Positions 47,340-57,139 of a stretch of 64,000 bases of DNA are shown piece by piece. Where the stretch lies: the NCBI GenBank assembly GCA_963965975.1, contig OZ014411.1, positions 994,501 to 1,058,500 of the forward strand. Direction: 5' to 3'. How positions within the stretch are numbered: the first letter of the stretch is position 1; each line of letters opens with the position of its first letter. This stretch comes from Xestospongia bergquistia. Its lineage: Eukaryota > Porifera > Demospongiae > Haplosclerida > Petrosiidae. The position numbers and the translations under genes are program-made. The notes beneath the pieces are model-generated. The model was not told the DNA's origin. It searched no databases and saw nothing but the letters and a program-made list of their open reading frames with translations.

Positions 47340-50139
47340 TGACATAAATGTGTATAATAATTATGATCATTATAATTATGTAAGCTGAGCTGTACCAATC
47401 CTAAGTTGCTTCCTCCGCCAATGGCAAGATTTATAAAGAATTAGCAACAGTTAATACAAATCATCATGCCTGCAAAACTCTTGTTACCAACATGCTATGT
47501 AACTAGGAATTTTGCTACAGTGTTTGTGTCTCATATCCAAAGCCAAAATACTGTAGTAGTTTCTAAGAAACACGTTTACCTTTTTAGCAAAAGTCTCCTG
47601 TTATCTTTCTAGCAGGTGTCATGTGCTTCATTGTTGTAATATAACGAATATTCCAAATATGCAAAGACAGCTTAGCTTGACTTCACAAAATGAGACTACA
47701 TAATTAGAAGACTGTACACCTAATAAGGTATTCCCACATTTATATGGTATACACTTAAAAAACATTGCAAATATAATATATATCATATTATAGTATGATA
47801 TATATTTTGTGACCTAATTTGCGATAAGGGACCACTTCTGTCAAAAACAAAAATTTCAGTATGGACAGAAAGTGATGGTTTCAATATTTTGGTGAATATG
47901 AGTTAAAACAAAAAACGAAGAGAACAGTCCCTGACAGTCATTTTAAAGCATCTATAAAGCCAAAGTTCTTTCTAGCGTAGCACATAGAAGTGTTCGTGTT
48001 CTCAGGATAAGTTGAATACGATAAATACACGAAGTATATGGCACGAGCGTGTCCAAAGATATACGATAAACAGATCGCGGGAATAAATTTCTGGAAAGAT
48101 TTCATGGCTTCATTAAGGACGTTGCAAAGGCTTTAAATATTGTTAGAGCTCTTTAAGTGATAAAAAGCATAGATAACTTGTTATATGAGTACTTTGACCC
48201 TCGAAGTAAGTGAAATATCATGAATTCATTATAAAATAATGACAACAATTTGAGCAATGATAATTCTGATGAACCAGATGAATTTGAAGATTGTGACTCT
48301 TCCTTCAAAACAGAAGGTAATTGAATCTATAAAAACACACAATTCTGTTATGAAAAAGTTTGTGCTAACTAACAGCTGCTCTAAATTTAAAAATCTTGTT
48401 TTCAAATTTAGGACATATGACCTCTCAGTTAGTTGTTACCCAGGATGGAGAGATGGTTGTAAAGATGTACAACTGGTTGAACTATTGTCACACCTCACTT
48501 TAAAAAAATTCCTGGTATTAAAAAATTTAAACATTTTCTCATGAGTACAGACAAAGCAGGTATTTTCTAAAATTTTTAACTTCTTATCTATATCTACTAT
48601 AGGAAAGTTAGCACCAAAAACTTCATTGTATTCTACAGCATATACATTTAATGTACTAATCACTCTGTCGACTCTGTCTCAAGACAGCCTACCTCTTATA
48701 ATTATCACTAAAGGCTTAGATTCCAAGAGACAGTGGTACTTTTATGATAATATTAGGGGACACTGCCCTAACAAATTATGTAACTGTACCATGGCCAACT
48801 GAGAGCACTAGCAATAAGAACATGCCTCTCTGTATTACCACCGTCCTTTTGAACCACCGTCAAAAAGGAGATGTGGGATATGTCGCGAGACAGGATACAA
48901 TTCACATAGATGTAATAACAAGTAGTTTGTGATATTAATAAAAGAAATCTTTGACTTTAATACAATTTAACGTACTTTCACAATTTTCCAATTACACAGA
49001 CAGTAGATGCAACATCAATATGGACACTTTATGCTCTTTCTTCCAACAATTGTAGATCACTAAACTACTTTTTTCATTACCTTCAGATAAAACTAAACCT
49101 TAAAAGTAGTGAAAACAGCAGGATGGTAGAGGATTCCTTTCCCCTAGAAAAGGTACTAAAAACGTGCTTGATTCTGGATCACGTGATTTCCGGGACAGTA
49201 GGATACGTTTGGCGTGTGTTGAAAGATTAAATTCCTTATTTCTCAAAATTAATTTTTATTGTAGCCAAGGTTTCTTCGTTTTTGTTGTTAGTTTAACAAC
49301 GCATGCGTTTATCAAAAGTATCAACAAATTCAGCGTTCAAAATACTATAAAATGGTTTGAAAAAGTCAAAATACAGAATAGACTCAAGTGGTCCTTTTAG
49401 CATACCCGATCACATTTTATTATAACAATAAAAAAGCATTCTATAGTAGTGTTATTAGTACTTATTGTACGTGTTTTATAACATGAAGAAAGAACATTCT
49501 GTCTGTAGCTCTCCCACACTGTCGACTTATCAGTAAAAAATTAAAACATGCTCAACAAAACAATTAGACTAAAACTGATGAGTACTGAGCTAAGTTCACA
49601 AAGTCCCAAAGTGGCTGAAGAACAATTGCATTTTGTGATATGCACACCAACAAGGTAGGATTGACAATGAATAATGACGATTTGATGTGGCATGTTACTA
49701 ATGCCCTACAACTATTATTATGCCGATTATGATATCATTCATTATTGGTTGAACTGTTAGTCTAAGCTTTGATAGTCTCAGAAATCCAGACAACATAGAA
49801 AACAAATTGATTCACATGGATAGGTGACTGTAGCAGAAAATAGTTGCTACAACATAATGAATCTCCTATGGAGATTGTGGAGTCGAAAGGCTAAAGGTAA
49901 CTGAGCCCAATTGACGTGGAAACCAATTTAGAAGGAGATGAAATAACATTGAACAAAAACATTTGCTGCATTTAAAATGTAGACAGTTCTCTGCATTATA
50001 AACTGAGCTATCATTCCTTCCATATTCTCATGTATTTTACAAAATTTTAAAGCTCCATTTTTGTCAAGCAAATTCATCATTGAAGAAAGTCCAATATGCA
50101 TCGGAATAGCCAGTAGCATTCTCATCACATTTCTTTGAT
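47340..50139. other. No complete gene; scattered remnants
   Basis: 47812-47860 (ACCTAATTTGCGATAAGGGA, CCACTTCTGTCA) matches one end of the fold-back MITE at 8243. About 48240-48322 is an acidic exon-like plus-strand piece (DNSDEPDEFEDCDSSFKTE) followed by a GTAATTG donor. About 48870-48930 encodes a zinc-knuckle-like tail (RCGICRETGYNSHRC), probably the end of a lost transposase. 49795-50000 belongs to the small repeat family also seen at 43536. Confidence 0.4.
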
Positions 50140-50946
50140 CCAGCTGAAAAAAGTATTCTCAGCTTGATAAAGAAGCCTTAGCTATTTATATTTGGAGTAG
50201 AGGTTCCACTACTATTTATTTGATCAATATCTTGCAATTATATTCTGATCACAAGCCACTTGACTACTTCCATTTTTACCATTAACAAAAATGCAGTGTT
50301 GGGCACTGGCCTTGAGTGCCTATGAGTATAACGTCATCTACAAATTGGGAAATCCATTCAGCAGAAGTCCCTTACCAGAAATGATTTTGGATGTCGTTAT
50401 CCCTTCTAAATTGATTTTGTTAATGGAAACTTTGCAATCATCACCAATAACAGCCAACCAAATCAAATCTTGGACAGATAACAAATTCTATATTGGCTTG
50501 GGTACAAAATTGTATGCAAAAAAGGTGCACAAAAAGAAGAAATAATGACTTACACCTGTTCTCTAAATGACAAGAGAAAACAAAGTGTTGAGGAAGAAAA
50601 ATGGTATTTGATCAGTTACACGAAAGTCATCCTGGGCATTGTAAGGATGAAGAGTAAGAAGTACTATTTGGTGCCCAAGAATGATAGAGATAGAAAAAGT
50701 GAAGAGTTGTCAACTTGCTCAGATCTCATGATGGTAGTGAGAACAGATCCTTTATATATGTTGGCTAACTTCCAACTTCTAGAACATGGTGATTCTATCA
50801 TTTTCCAATTGCTGGCTCACAACCTCAATAACCAAAAAAGGAAAAGTATGTTTGAATTTCTAAGTGTCAGTGAAAGATTTTTTTACATGGTGAGTCAGAG
50901 AGGTTGTCATTGCTTGCTGAAGATAATTTTGAGCCTGTCATGCTAG
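50140..50946 (+). pseudogene. Ty3/gypsy-type pol fragment (RNase H to integrase zinc region)
   Basis: Frames in series read DKEALAIYIW and SDHKPLDYF (RNase H), QCWALALSAYEYNVIYKLGN followed by SRSPLPE (end of RNase H and tether), and then VILGIVRMKSKKYYLVPKND and CSDLMM (integrase HHCC-like region, where relatives have HPGI.RMK...YVWWP..D..I). The reverse transcriptase core, integrase catalytic core and LTRs are not seen. Several frame changes are present. It is an old fragment. Confidence 0.65.
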
Positions 50947-51366
50947 TCAATTTTGTGTTGATACTTCTTGCAAATAAAACTCAAAGCCATGCCCACACAG
51001 AATTGCAATAGTCATGACTCTAACAAACCTGTGATGTAATAACATTTAATGCAAACATGTGTAGAAATAGATACATGAGATAAAGACATCATTTGCATAC
51101 TTATTAAATATGTTGATGCATCTTTAGCAATTCCAACATGTCCATTCATGCATCTGTCTCCAAAAACATATTGTGTTAAGCCTGGTTCAAAATATGACGC
51201 AATACTACATGTTGTTTTGCTTTGTGAACACAGTGAGTTAAAGAATGTGTGTTAGAACGTTATGCAACACTGAAAAACGCGTGGATAGACTACTAGAGTT
51301 CTAATTTTACACATGTTACCTCACATTGAGCCAATCATATTGGTGATTGCACGTGTATGCTTCAAA

Positions 51367-52313
51367 ATGACAAAAGAAATAATGATCGAGACAATGCTTA
51401 TAGCAGACTTCCAGTAAAAGTTATAAAGACCTAAGAGCTAGAGACAATACTTGGAAAGAGGTGGCCAATCATGTAAGCAGTATAGATGACGATTATAAAG
51501 GAAATCATGTGTATCATCACAGAGTGACTCAGCAGCTGAAGACTGTAAAAGAAGATGGAAGCAGATCAGGGATAAGTATGTTAGAGAATTAAAGAAAGTG
51601 AAAACTAAGAAATTGGTGAAGCCGGACCAGCATATGTGCCACCTTGGCCATTGTTCAACACGCTGATGTTTCTAGCAGACTCTGTGAGCCATAGGCCGTA
51701 AGTACATAATAATGATAGTTTGGTGTGCATTATTGGGCTAAAATAATGTTGGAACAATAATTATATCCCATATTAGAGGTTGGACAACATCCAACGTTTT
51801 AGCAGAGCCTGACGATTCTTCATCACCTCTTTTACCTGTGCCTGTGGCTAGACAACATAGGAATGATGTTAACTTTGATCTCCAGCTGCTGAAGTATGTG
51901 TACCTATTATTATTATTATTATTATAATCCTATTCATACTAGCTACGACAATGACACATTATCACCTTGTTCCACTGCTACAGAAGCATCATCACAACCA
52001 TCCAGTGTGGAGTCATCAACTCCCAATCCAACTTTTAAATTAAGAAAAAGAAAGTGCTCTACAAATGAGGAGTTTGATGATATGTTGTGAAACAAATGAA
52101 AAGTTTGGAAGAGAGTCGAGTAAAGAGATATGAGAAGATGTCACAAGAGGATGAAGAAATGCTGTTTGGAAAATATGTTGCCTCTGTGTTGAGACAGCTT
52201 GAAAATAAGGCAAAAGCTATGGCAAAACTTAGTATTTAGCAAGTCCTAGCCAATGCAGAATTTCAGACAGAACCCTCCATTATTCATTCTGTTGTAACAC
52301 TTGATGATTAATC
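51367..52313 (+). pseudogene. MADF-BESS gene, copy 2, three exons, decayed
   Basis: Exon 1 (51367-51697, MTKEIMIET..., CKRRWKQIRDKYVRELKK) is homologous to the minus-strand copy at 26501-26813, with an intact GTAAGT donor. Exon 2 (51777-51893) reads GWTTSNVLAEPDDSSSPLLP. Exon 3 from 51943 is Ser/Thr-rich (YDNDTLSPCSTATEASSQ), then basic (FKLRKRKCS). After a frame change at about 52090 it ends with a BESS motif (DEEMLFGKYVASVLRQLENK, AKAMAKLSI). BESS mediates protein-protein contacts in MADF transcription factors. There are frame changes in exon 1 and a TAG within the BESS tail. Homology to copy 1 runs from the promoter side (about 51260) into the intron. Confidence 0.7.
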
Positions 52314-52589
52314 TTAAATAATTATGATTGTTTAACTGGTACATCTAACATGTGAATATTGCCCGCTAACTTGTTCAGCATCAATATTAAAATAATCTCT
52401 AAATAAATTTCTTATGTAGAAGCATTTGCTGAATACTTATGAAGAAATAAAATACAGTTGAACCAATCAAACTATGTGTACATGTCCATAACCTGTTCCC
52501 ACCAACACTTCCCAAAGGTTGGAGACCAGTACCATCATGCTCAGCTTTCCTACTTCATTTGATACATTACCAGCACCGTCCTCCCCATT

Positions 52590-54460
52590 GATGAATCCTG
52601 GTGCACAATACATAGAGGATTCAATAGATCAAAGAAAATTATGTAATGGAATTGATGCTTTGGTGAATAAAACAACTTTATGAGGATCAGCAATGATAGG
52701 CCATCTAAATAAATGCCATCTTGAAGCTAGTGTTCCAAAAGAATTTTCTATACTGTATGAGCTCTGCTCAGGTGATAAGTTAAAAATAGCTTATGGCTCA
52801 TTAAGGTTCCGTCCTGGATATGGTCTCATCATATTGGTTCTCAATAGAAATAGTGATGACATAGAAAGTGAAGTGTTAGCCTCTCAAGAAGAGTTAATGT
52901 CAGAAATATAGACACTACAACAGAAGACTCTGGATACGTTGAAAACATTGTTATCTGCCATACATACAATAGTTTCTTCAGATCACAAAGAGTTGAAAGT
53001 GCTAGTTACAGTAATGTCCAAGTTTGAGGAGACACAAGGTCTATCTGAGAGAATTACTAGAGAGTATGGTGAGTAATCTATTAATACAATTAATTGGGGC
53101 TCCTTTGCTTAGCTCAAAGATTTCCAGATGAAAAGAGCATAGTGATCACATCAGTCAAGAAGATCATGCCAGTGACATTTTGCATTGTCATTATGGTACA
53201 CTTTCTCAGTCTCTTCAATATTCAATTAGAGTAGCAAGCTACTCTGTGGAGAGAGAGATATTTCACAGAAATGAAACTGAAATGTAATGGTCACAGTCTG
53301 GAGACAATATCTGTCCTGTTAAGAGTAGTATGCCATGCTGTACATATCAACAATCGTAACCTGATAATCTTTGCTAGTGTTCTGCTAAAATTTACTAGCA
53401 TTATAGCATGTGCTATTATTATCTTAAGGATTATTGTGATTTATTGAATCTCTGATGTTAGTTGACTTTTTAATAGAGAAGATATTTCCTGATGATATCA
53501 TTCCAGGCATTAGTCAAGGTAATATTATATTAGCATTAGTTCTTAAATGAGATAATGGTAAATCCATTAATTGACTACTGTGTTTGTTCAACTAGGCAAT
53601 TTTAATGTGCATATATATATGTGTGTGTGTATGTGTGTATAAAATTATATACATGAAATCATAATGTTTTATTGTTCCATTGTATTCTATTACATTTAGC
53701 TACTGATGAGGAATTGAAGTCTGTGAATAAAAATTTAGAACAGAAGCAAAAGAACATTGATAATTCAAGATTATTGTTAAAAACAAAAGAAGGCAAATAC
53801 TTTGCAATATTGAAGTATGGCATTTTCATGCATGTAATTACAAGACAATGGCATATTATGATATATATTGATCCCAAAATATCTAAACTATATGAGTTAA
53901 AGTATGTAGCTACATAAATTAATAATAAGTATTGTATTAATATAGCTCTTGAAGAGGAACCAGACACACTCAAGCAGAAGATACAAGAAATGTCTACTAG
54001 TGTAATAGAAGAAAAAGGTGAGTTCCTACTAACACATGTTGTGTACTGTCTTGTACTCTTTTGTATGTAGAGTCTGAGTCAATAACAATTATAAGAATGA
54101 ACAAAACATTTGAAAATAATTGAAGAGCAAGAGAAAGTGAAAACAAAGCAAGACGAAGCTGCAGCAAGTGATAAAAATAAAACTATCGCAAAAGGTGTAG
54201 CTGGTGGAGGATTAGCTCTTGCTGGATGTGGAGTGATAGCAGCTGGAACTCTTTTAATTGGACCTCAAGCATTTGTAACCATTCTAACATTACTGGGAGT
54301 TGGGCTATTTGTAGCTGCAGGAGGTACAATATATAGTGCAGTGTAGAGATTTTCACTCTACCAATTTTATAGAAAAGTCATCAAAGCTTTTGGAGAGTTG
54401 AGAGAAGTTCTTGCAAATATTGAAAATGCTCTAAATAAAGCTAATGAACACTTAAATTAG
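52590..54460 (+). pseudogene. Decayed death-fold/coiled-coil gene ending in a hairpin-effector domain
   Basis: Exon-like pieces on one strand: about 52590-53072 (YIEDSIDQRKLCNGIDALVN, MIGHLNKCHLEASVPKEFSI, FRPGYGLIILVLNR, TAG at 52909, SERITREY, donor GTGAGT); about 53114-53410 (FPDEKSIVITSVKKIMPVTF, then HSLETISVLLRVVCHAVHIN and RNLIIFASVLLKF, which resembles the CARD-like part of the gene at 57140); small exons near 53480, 53699 and 53948 (helical, charged); and 54070-54460. The last reads KTIAKGVAGGGLALAGCGVI, then AAGTLLIGPQAFV, and matches the C-terminal half of the protein at 62863, with TAG at 54344 replacing Trp. TGA at 52681 likely replaces Arg. A dead relative of the 57140-61463 architecture. 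Confidence 0.65.
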
Positions 54461-54850
54461 CAATTGATAATAAGTGAAATAAAATACAGGACTGGCATAA
54501 AAAAGGCTTATAAAGAGAAGCATTATGAAAAAACTTGGAAATTCAAATTTCAATCAGAACATTCAAAGTAGTACTGTGGACCATTAAAAGATGCCAAAGG
54601 TGTAGAAGATTTCAAATGATATACAAAGCAACTAAATAGACAATGAAACACTATATTTGCAAGTTATTCTGAACTGCTAACATTGATGTACAGTATATTG
54701 TTATTAGCTACTAGTTGTCTTTAATGATTGTTCAATACACCTTTTGTTAAAATGAATGTAAAATACCTAAACTAAATAACTCACTATCTAATCATTATAT
54801 TAATGCAATTAAGAATTCTTCAATACATCATGTGAACATTCACCCCTCAC
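54100..54850. repeat. Paralogous block shared with 63290-64000
   Basis: Near-continuous nucleotide similarity runs from the hairpin-coding part through the 3' sequence to GAATTCTTCAATACAT. Shared blocks include GTGGACCATTAAAAGATGCC and TAGTTGTCTTTAAT. It marks a duplication that copied coding and 3' flank together. Confidence 0.75.
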
Positions 54851-55378
54851 TCACAAACAAGTAATGAAATATAATTATGCTACATTGTGGTATGCTACTA
54901 ATAAATACAATATTAGTTAATTATATATATTGTGTTATAGGTTATATATAACACAGTTAGTAAAAAAAATGCAATACTTCTCATGTTGTTTAACATGACT
55001 ACTGTTATGACTCCTGTGATAAGATTCATATTATACTTGGTGTAAACCTTTCATTGTAAAATTATTCTCTAATAAAGAATGTTCATGTTTGTACTACAGG
55101 TTGCTTTGACAGCGACAAGTCATTAAGTTTTATATGAACATTTTTAAAACTACAAGGTAAGACATTTTAGCAGTATCTTCAATATAACGTTTCCTACAAG
55201 AGTTATTCTAACAGCTTCACAAATGCTTCCAAGCTTTTAGCATTGAGTAATGGATGATTCTTTTAGTACATTTGTTTCTTTTGTAATTGTCTTAAGTTTC
55301 TTTAAAATTGAGTTCCTTTAAAATGGATCGTTTAACTTGTCCACTACCAGATATCTCAATCATTGTTTTTAGCTTATC

Positions 55379-56248
55379 CTATCTCTCATCATCTTCATAT
55401 ATATCGCCTAGATTATTATCAATGGCAGTTTTTAAATGCTCATGAACATTTTTCAAACTGGTCTCAATTTTTATCAGGTTGTTTTTCATCTCATGGACAG
55501 CAACGAGTGCTTTTATGCAAAATTCTTCAACTTTCTTACTTTCTTTATAATTCTTAGAATCATGAACAACAACTACAAGTCTTGTCAAGGCTACACCTAG
55601 TCCAATTGGAATCCCTCCTAGAACTAGTGCTTGAGGTGTTAGCATAGTAACAATTACACCACCCACAAGGACTGGTAGGTAACCAACATCACCAACTGTT
55701 GCTGCTCCTATTTCAGCTATTGTACCCCCAGCACCAGATGTAATGAGAGTATTAGTACATTGATCATGTGGTGTGTCTATCTTTTCTTCTATCATATTCT
55801 GTGTTTCACTTATACACACCTTCTGATCAGGATTAATAAAATCTATCAGAACTCGTAAATCCTTCTGTTGACATTTTAACTTGGACAAGACCTCCTCCAA
55901 GTATTCCTTGAATTTTTCCACATTCCCTTCTTCTATTGCTTTGATAGTGTATTGTTCGTCATCACAAATATAGTCAGCTAACTCATGACATTTAGTGATA
56001 TAAGATCGAACGTGAACAAAAGTAGTTTCAATATCTCCCTTCATTTGAAGAACAGCACCAGCCACTTCTTTATCATGAATGTTCTTGTCCTTCAGCTGTT
56101 GTATCTCATGTATTTTAGCCAGCAACTCCTTGAACTCATATGGGACAGCCTTTGCCTTTTCGAAAGATTCGTGAAGTTCTTGCAATGTGTTCATTTTTGT
56201 TGCTTGGTATATCTTTAGAAAATCTTTCAGATCTTTTGCATCTTTCAT
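55379..56248 (-). CDS. Helical membrane-hairpin protein, ApoL/ClyA-like plan, paralog B
   Basis: The minus-strand frame is open from 56278 to TGA at 55379. ATGs lie at 56248 (289 aa) and 56194 (271 aa); the start is uncertain. Residues follow the paralogs at 60414 and 62863: an amphipathic helical part with the family signature TTFVHVRSYITKCHELADYI, then TIKAIEEGNVEKFKEYLEE. A Gly/Ala/Val-rich hydrophobic hairpin of about 60 residues follows (GAGGTIAEIGAATVGDVGY, MLTPQALVLGGIPIGLGVAL), then a charged helix (VEEFCIKALVAVHEMKNNL). This plan fits alpha-helical membrane-insertion proteins such as apolipoprotein L or ClyA-type pore formers. No signal peptide. About 100 bp upstream on the same strand is a dead death-domain exon. 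The first residues (RPMKDAKDLKDF) resemble sequence found after the hairpin unit in the other copies. The frame is intact; function is inferred. Confidence 0.65.
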   Translation of the reverse strand: MKDAKDLKDFLKIYQATKMNTLQELHESFEKAKAVPYEFKELLAKIHEIQQLKDKNIHDKEVAGAVLQMKGDIETTFVHVRSYITKCHELADYICDDEQYTIKAIEEGNVEKFKEYLEEVLSKLKCQQKDLRVLIDFINPDQKVCISETQNMIEEKIDTPHDQCTNTLITSGAGGTIAEIGAATVGDVGYLPVLVGGVIVTMLTPQALVLGGIPIGLGVALTRLVVVVHDSKNYKESKKVEEFCIKALVAVHEMKNNLIKIETSLKNVHEHLKTAIDNNLGDIYEDDER

Positions 56249-56344
56249 TGGTCTACAGCACCCCTTAAAATGTTCCAATTAAGATCTGGCCATTACAAGT
56301 TATTTAATAATGTATCTGTTATAAAAGACTTTTACCTAATATAC

Positions 56345-56637
56345 CTTTAAATTCCTTATTTTTTCAGCAGTAGAAATTTCTCCAATCTTTACAAGAGCAC
56401 ATGTACAAGCTAGTTAGTCCCATGTAGGACCTCCACTTTCAGTAATTCTATCAGCTTTACTCAACCACCGAGTTAAGCAGTCTTGAAAACAGCTATCTGG
56501 ATCATTCTTATGTTTAGTTCCAATGCCTGACAAAGTAGGTTGTAGTAAACCCTGTTGTAGACCAAGGGGTGACTATCTATTATTTGGCAAGAACCCTTGT
56601 TTCAAAGCATGAATTATATCCTTTATATCACTTACAT
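56345..56637 (-). pseudogene. Death-domain exon, inverted copy, with stops
   Basis: Bounded by a TATAG acceptor (exon starts 56637) and a GTATAT donor (after 56345), it aligns along its length with the plus-strand exon 57219-57503: DIIHALKQGFLPNN, LGLQQGLLQPTLSGIGTKHK, DPDSCFQDCLTRWLSKADRI, SGGPTWD and KIGEISTAEKIRN. TAG at 56575 replaces the core Trp and a TAA follows TWD. Its first exon and intron are also recognisable upstream (about 56650-56720). It lies just upstream of paralog B and may once have been its N-terminal exon. Confidence 0.75.
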
Positions 56638-56704
56638 CTATAATGACACACTGTAAAATAGAATAGCTCAAAATTGATCATCATTAAACTCACTGCATTT
56701 GTCA

Positions 56705-57139
56705 AGCGAGGGTGGGGCTGTTAATCTTACTATTAAAATAGCAGTCTCAGACATGAGTGTAATAAAAACATTTCAACGAAAGAAAGGAATGGCATTGCCA
56801 AAATGGAAAAAGTTAAGATGAAGACATAAAAACATTAAATAATCCTTACACAAGTACTTTTTCTAATATTTAGAAAGGGTTGTTATATAATTTATTATAC
56901 TAAGCTACAACTTGAATATAAAGAAAGATTAGTTATAATTTTCAGAACTAAATCTATAATTGCCTAGAGTTTATGTATGGATTTTTGCATTAATACAAAC
57001 CTTGTTTCTTTCTACTTTTTGATTGTTTTAAATCACATTATTATAAAATGAACATTACTATTTTACCGTTAGTAGTCACAACAATATTCATATTTCTGGT
57101 ATGCAACCCCACCCTAGCTAGTCAGGTGACCTCTCAGCA
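56705..57139. promoter_or_regulatory. Shared spacer between head-to-head death-domain genes
   Basis: This 0.4-kb AT-rich spacer separates the minus-strand copy from the plus-strand ATG at 57140. Both ends carry the same CACCC-type block facing outward: CCCCACCCTAGCT at 57107-57119 and, on the other strand, CCCCACCCTCGCT near 56705-56717. These could be paired activator sites of a bidirectional promoter, or simply the edges of the inverted duplication. No TATA box is assignable. Confidence 0.4.

Noticed and set aside
51903-51926. TAT repeat read as a Tyr tract
   Set aside because: It is a (TTA)n intronic microsatellite between exons 2 and 3 of the MADF-BESS remnant.
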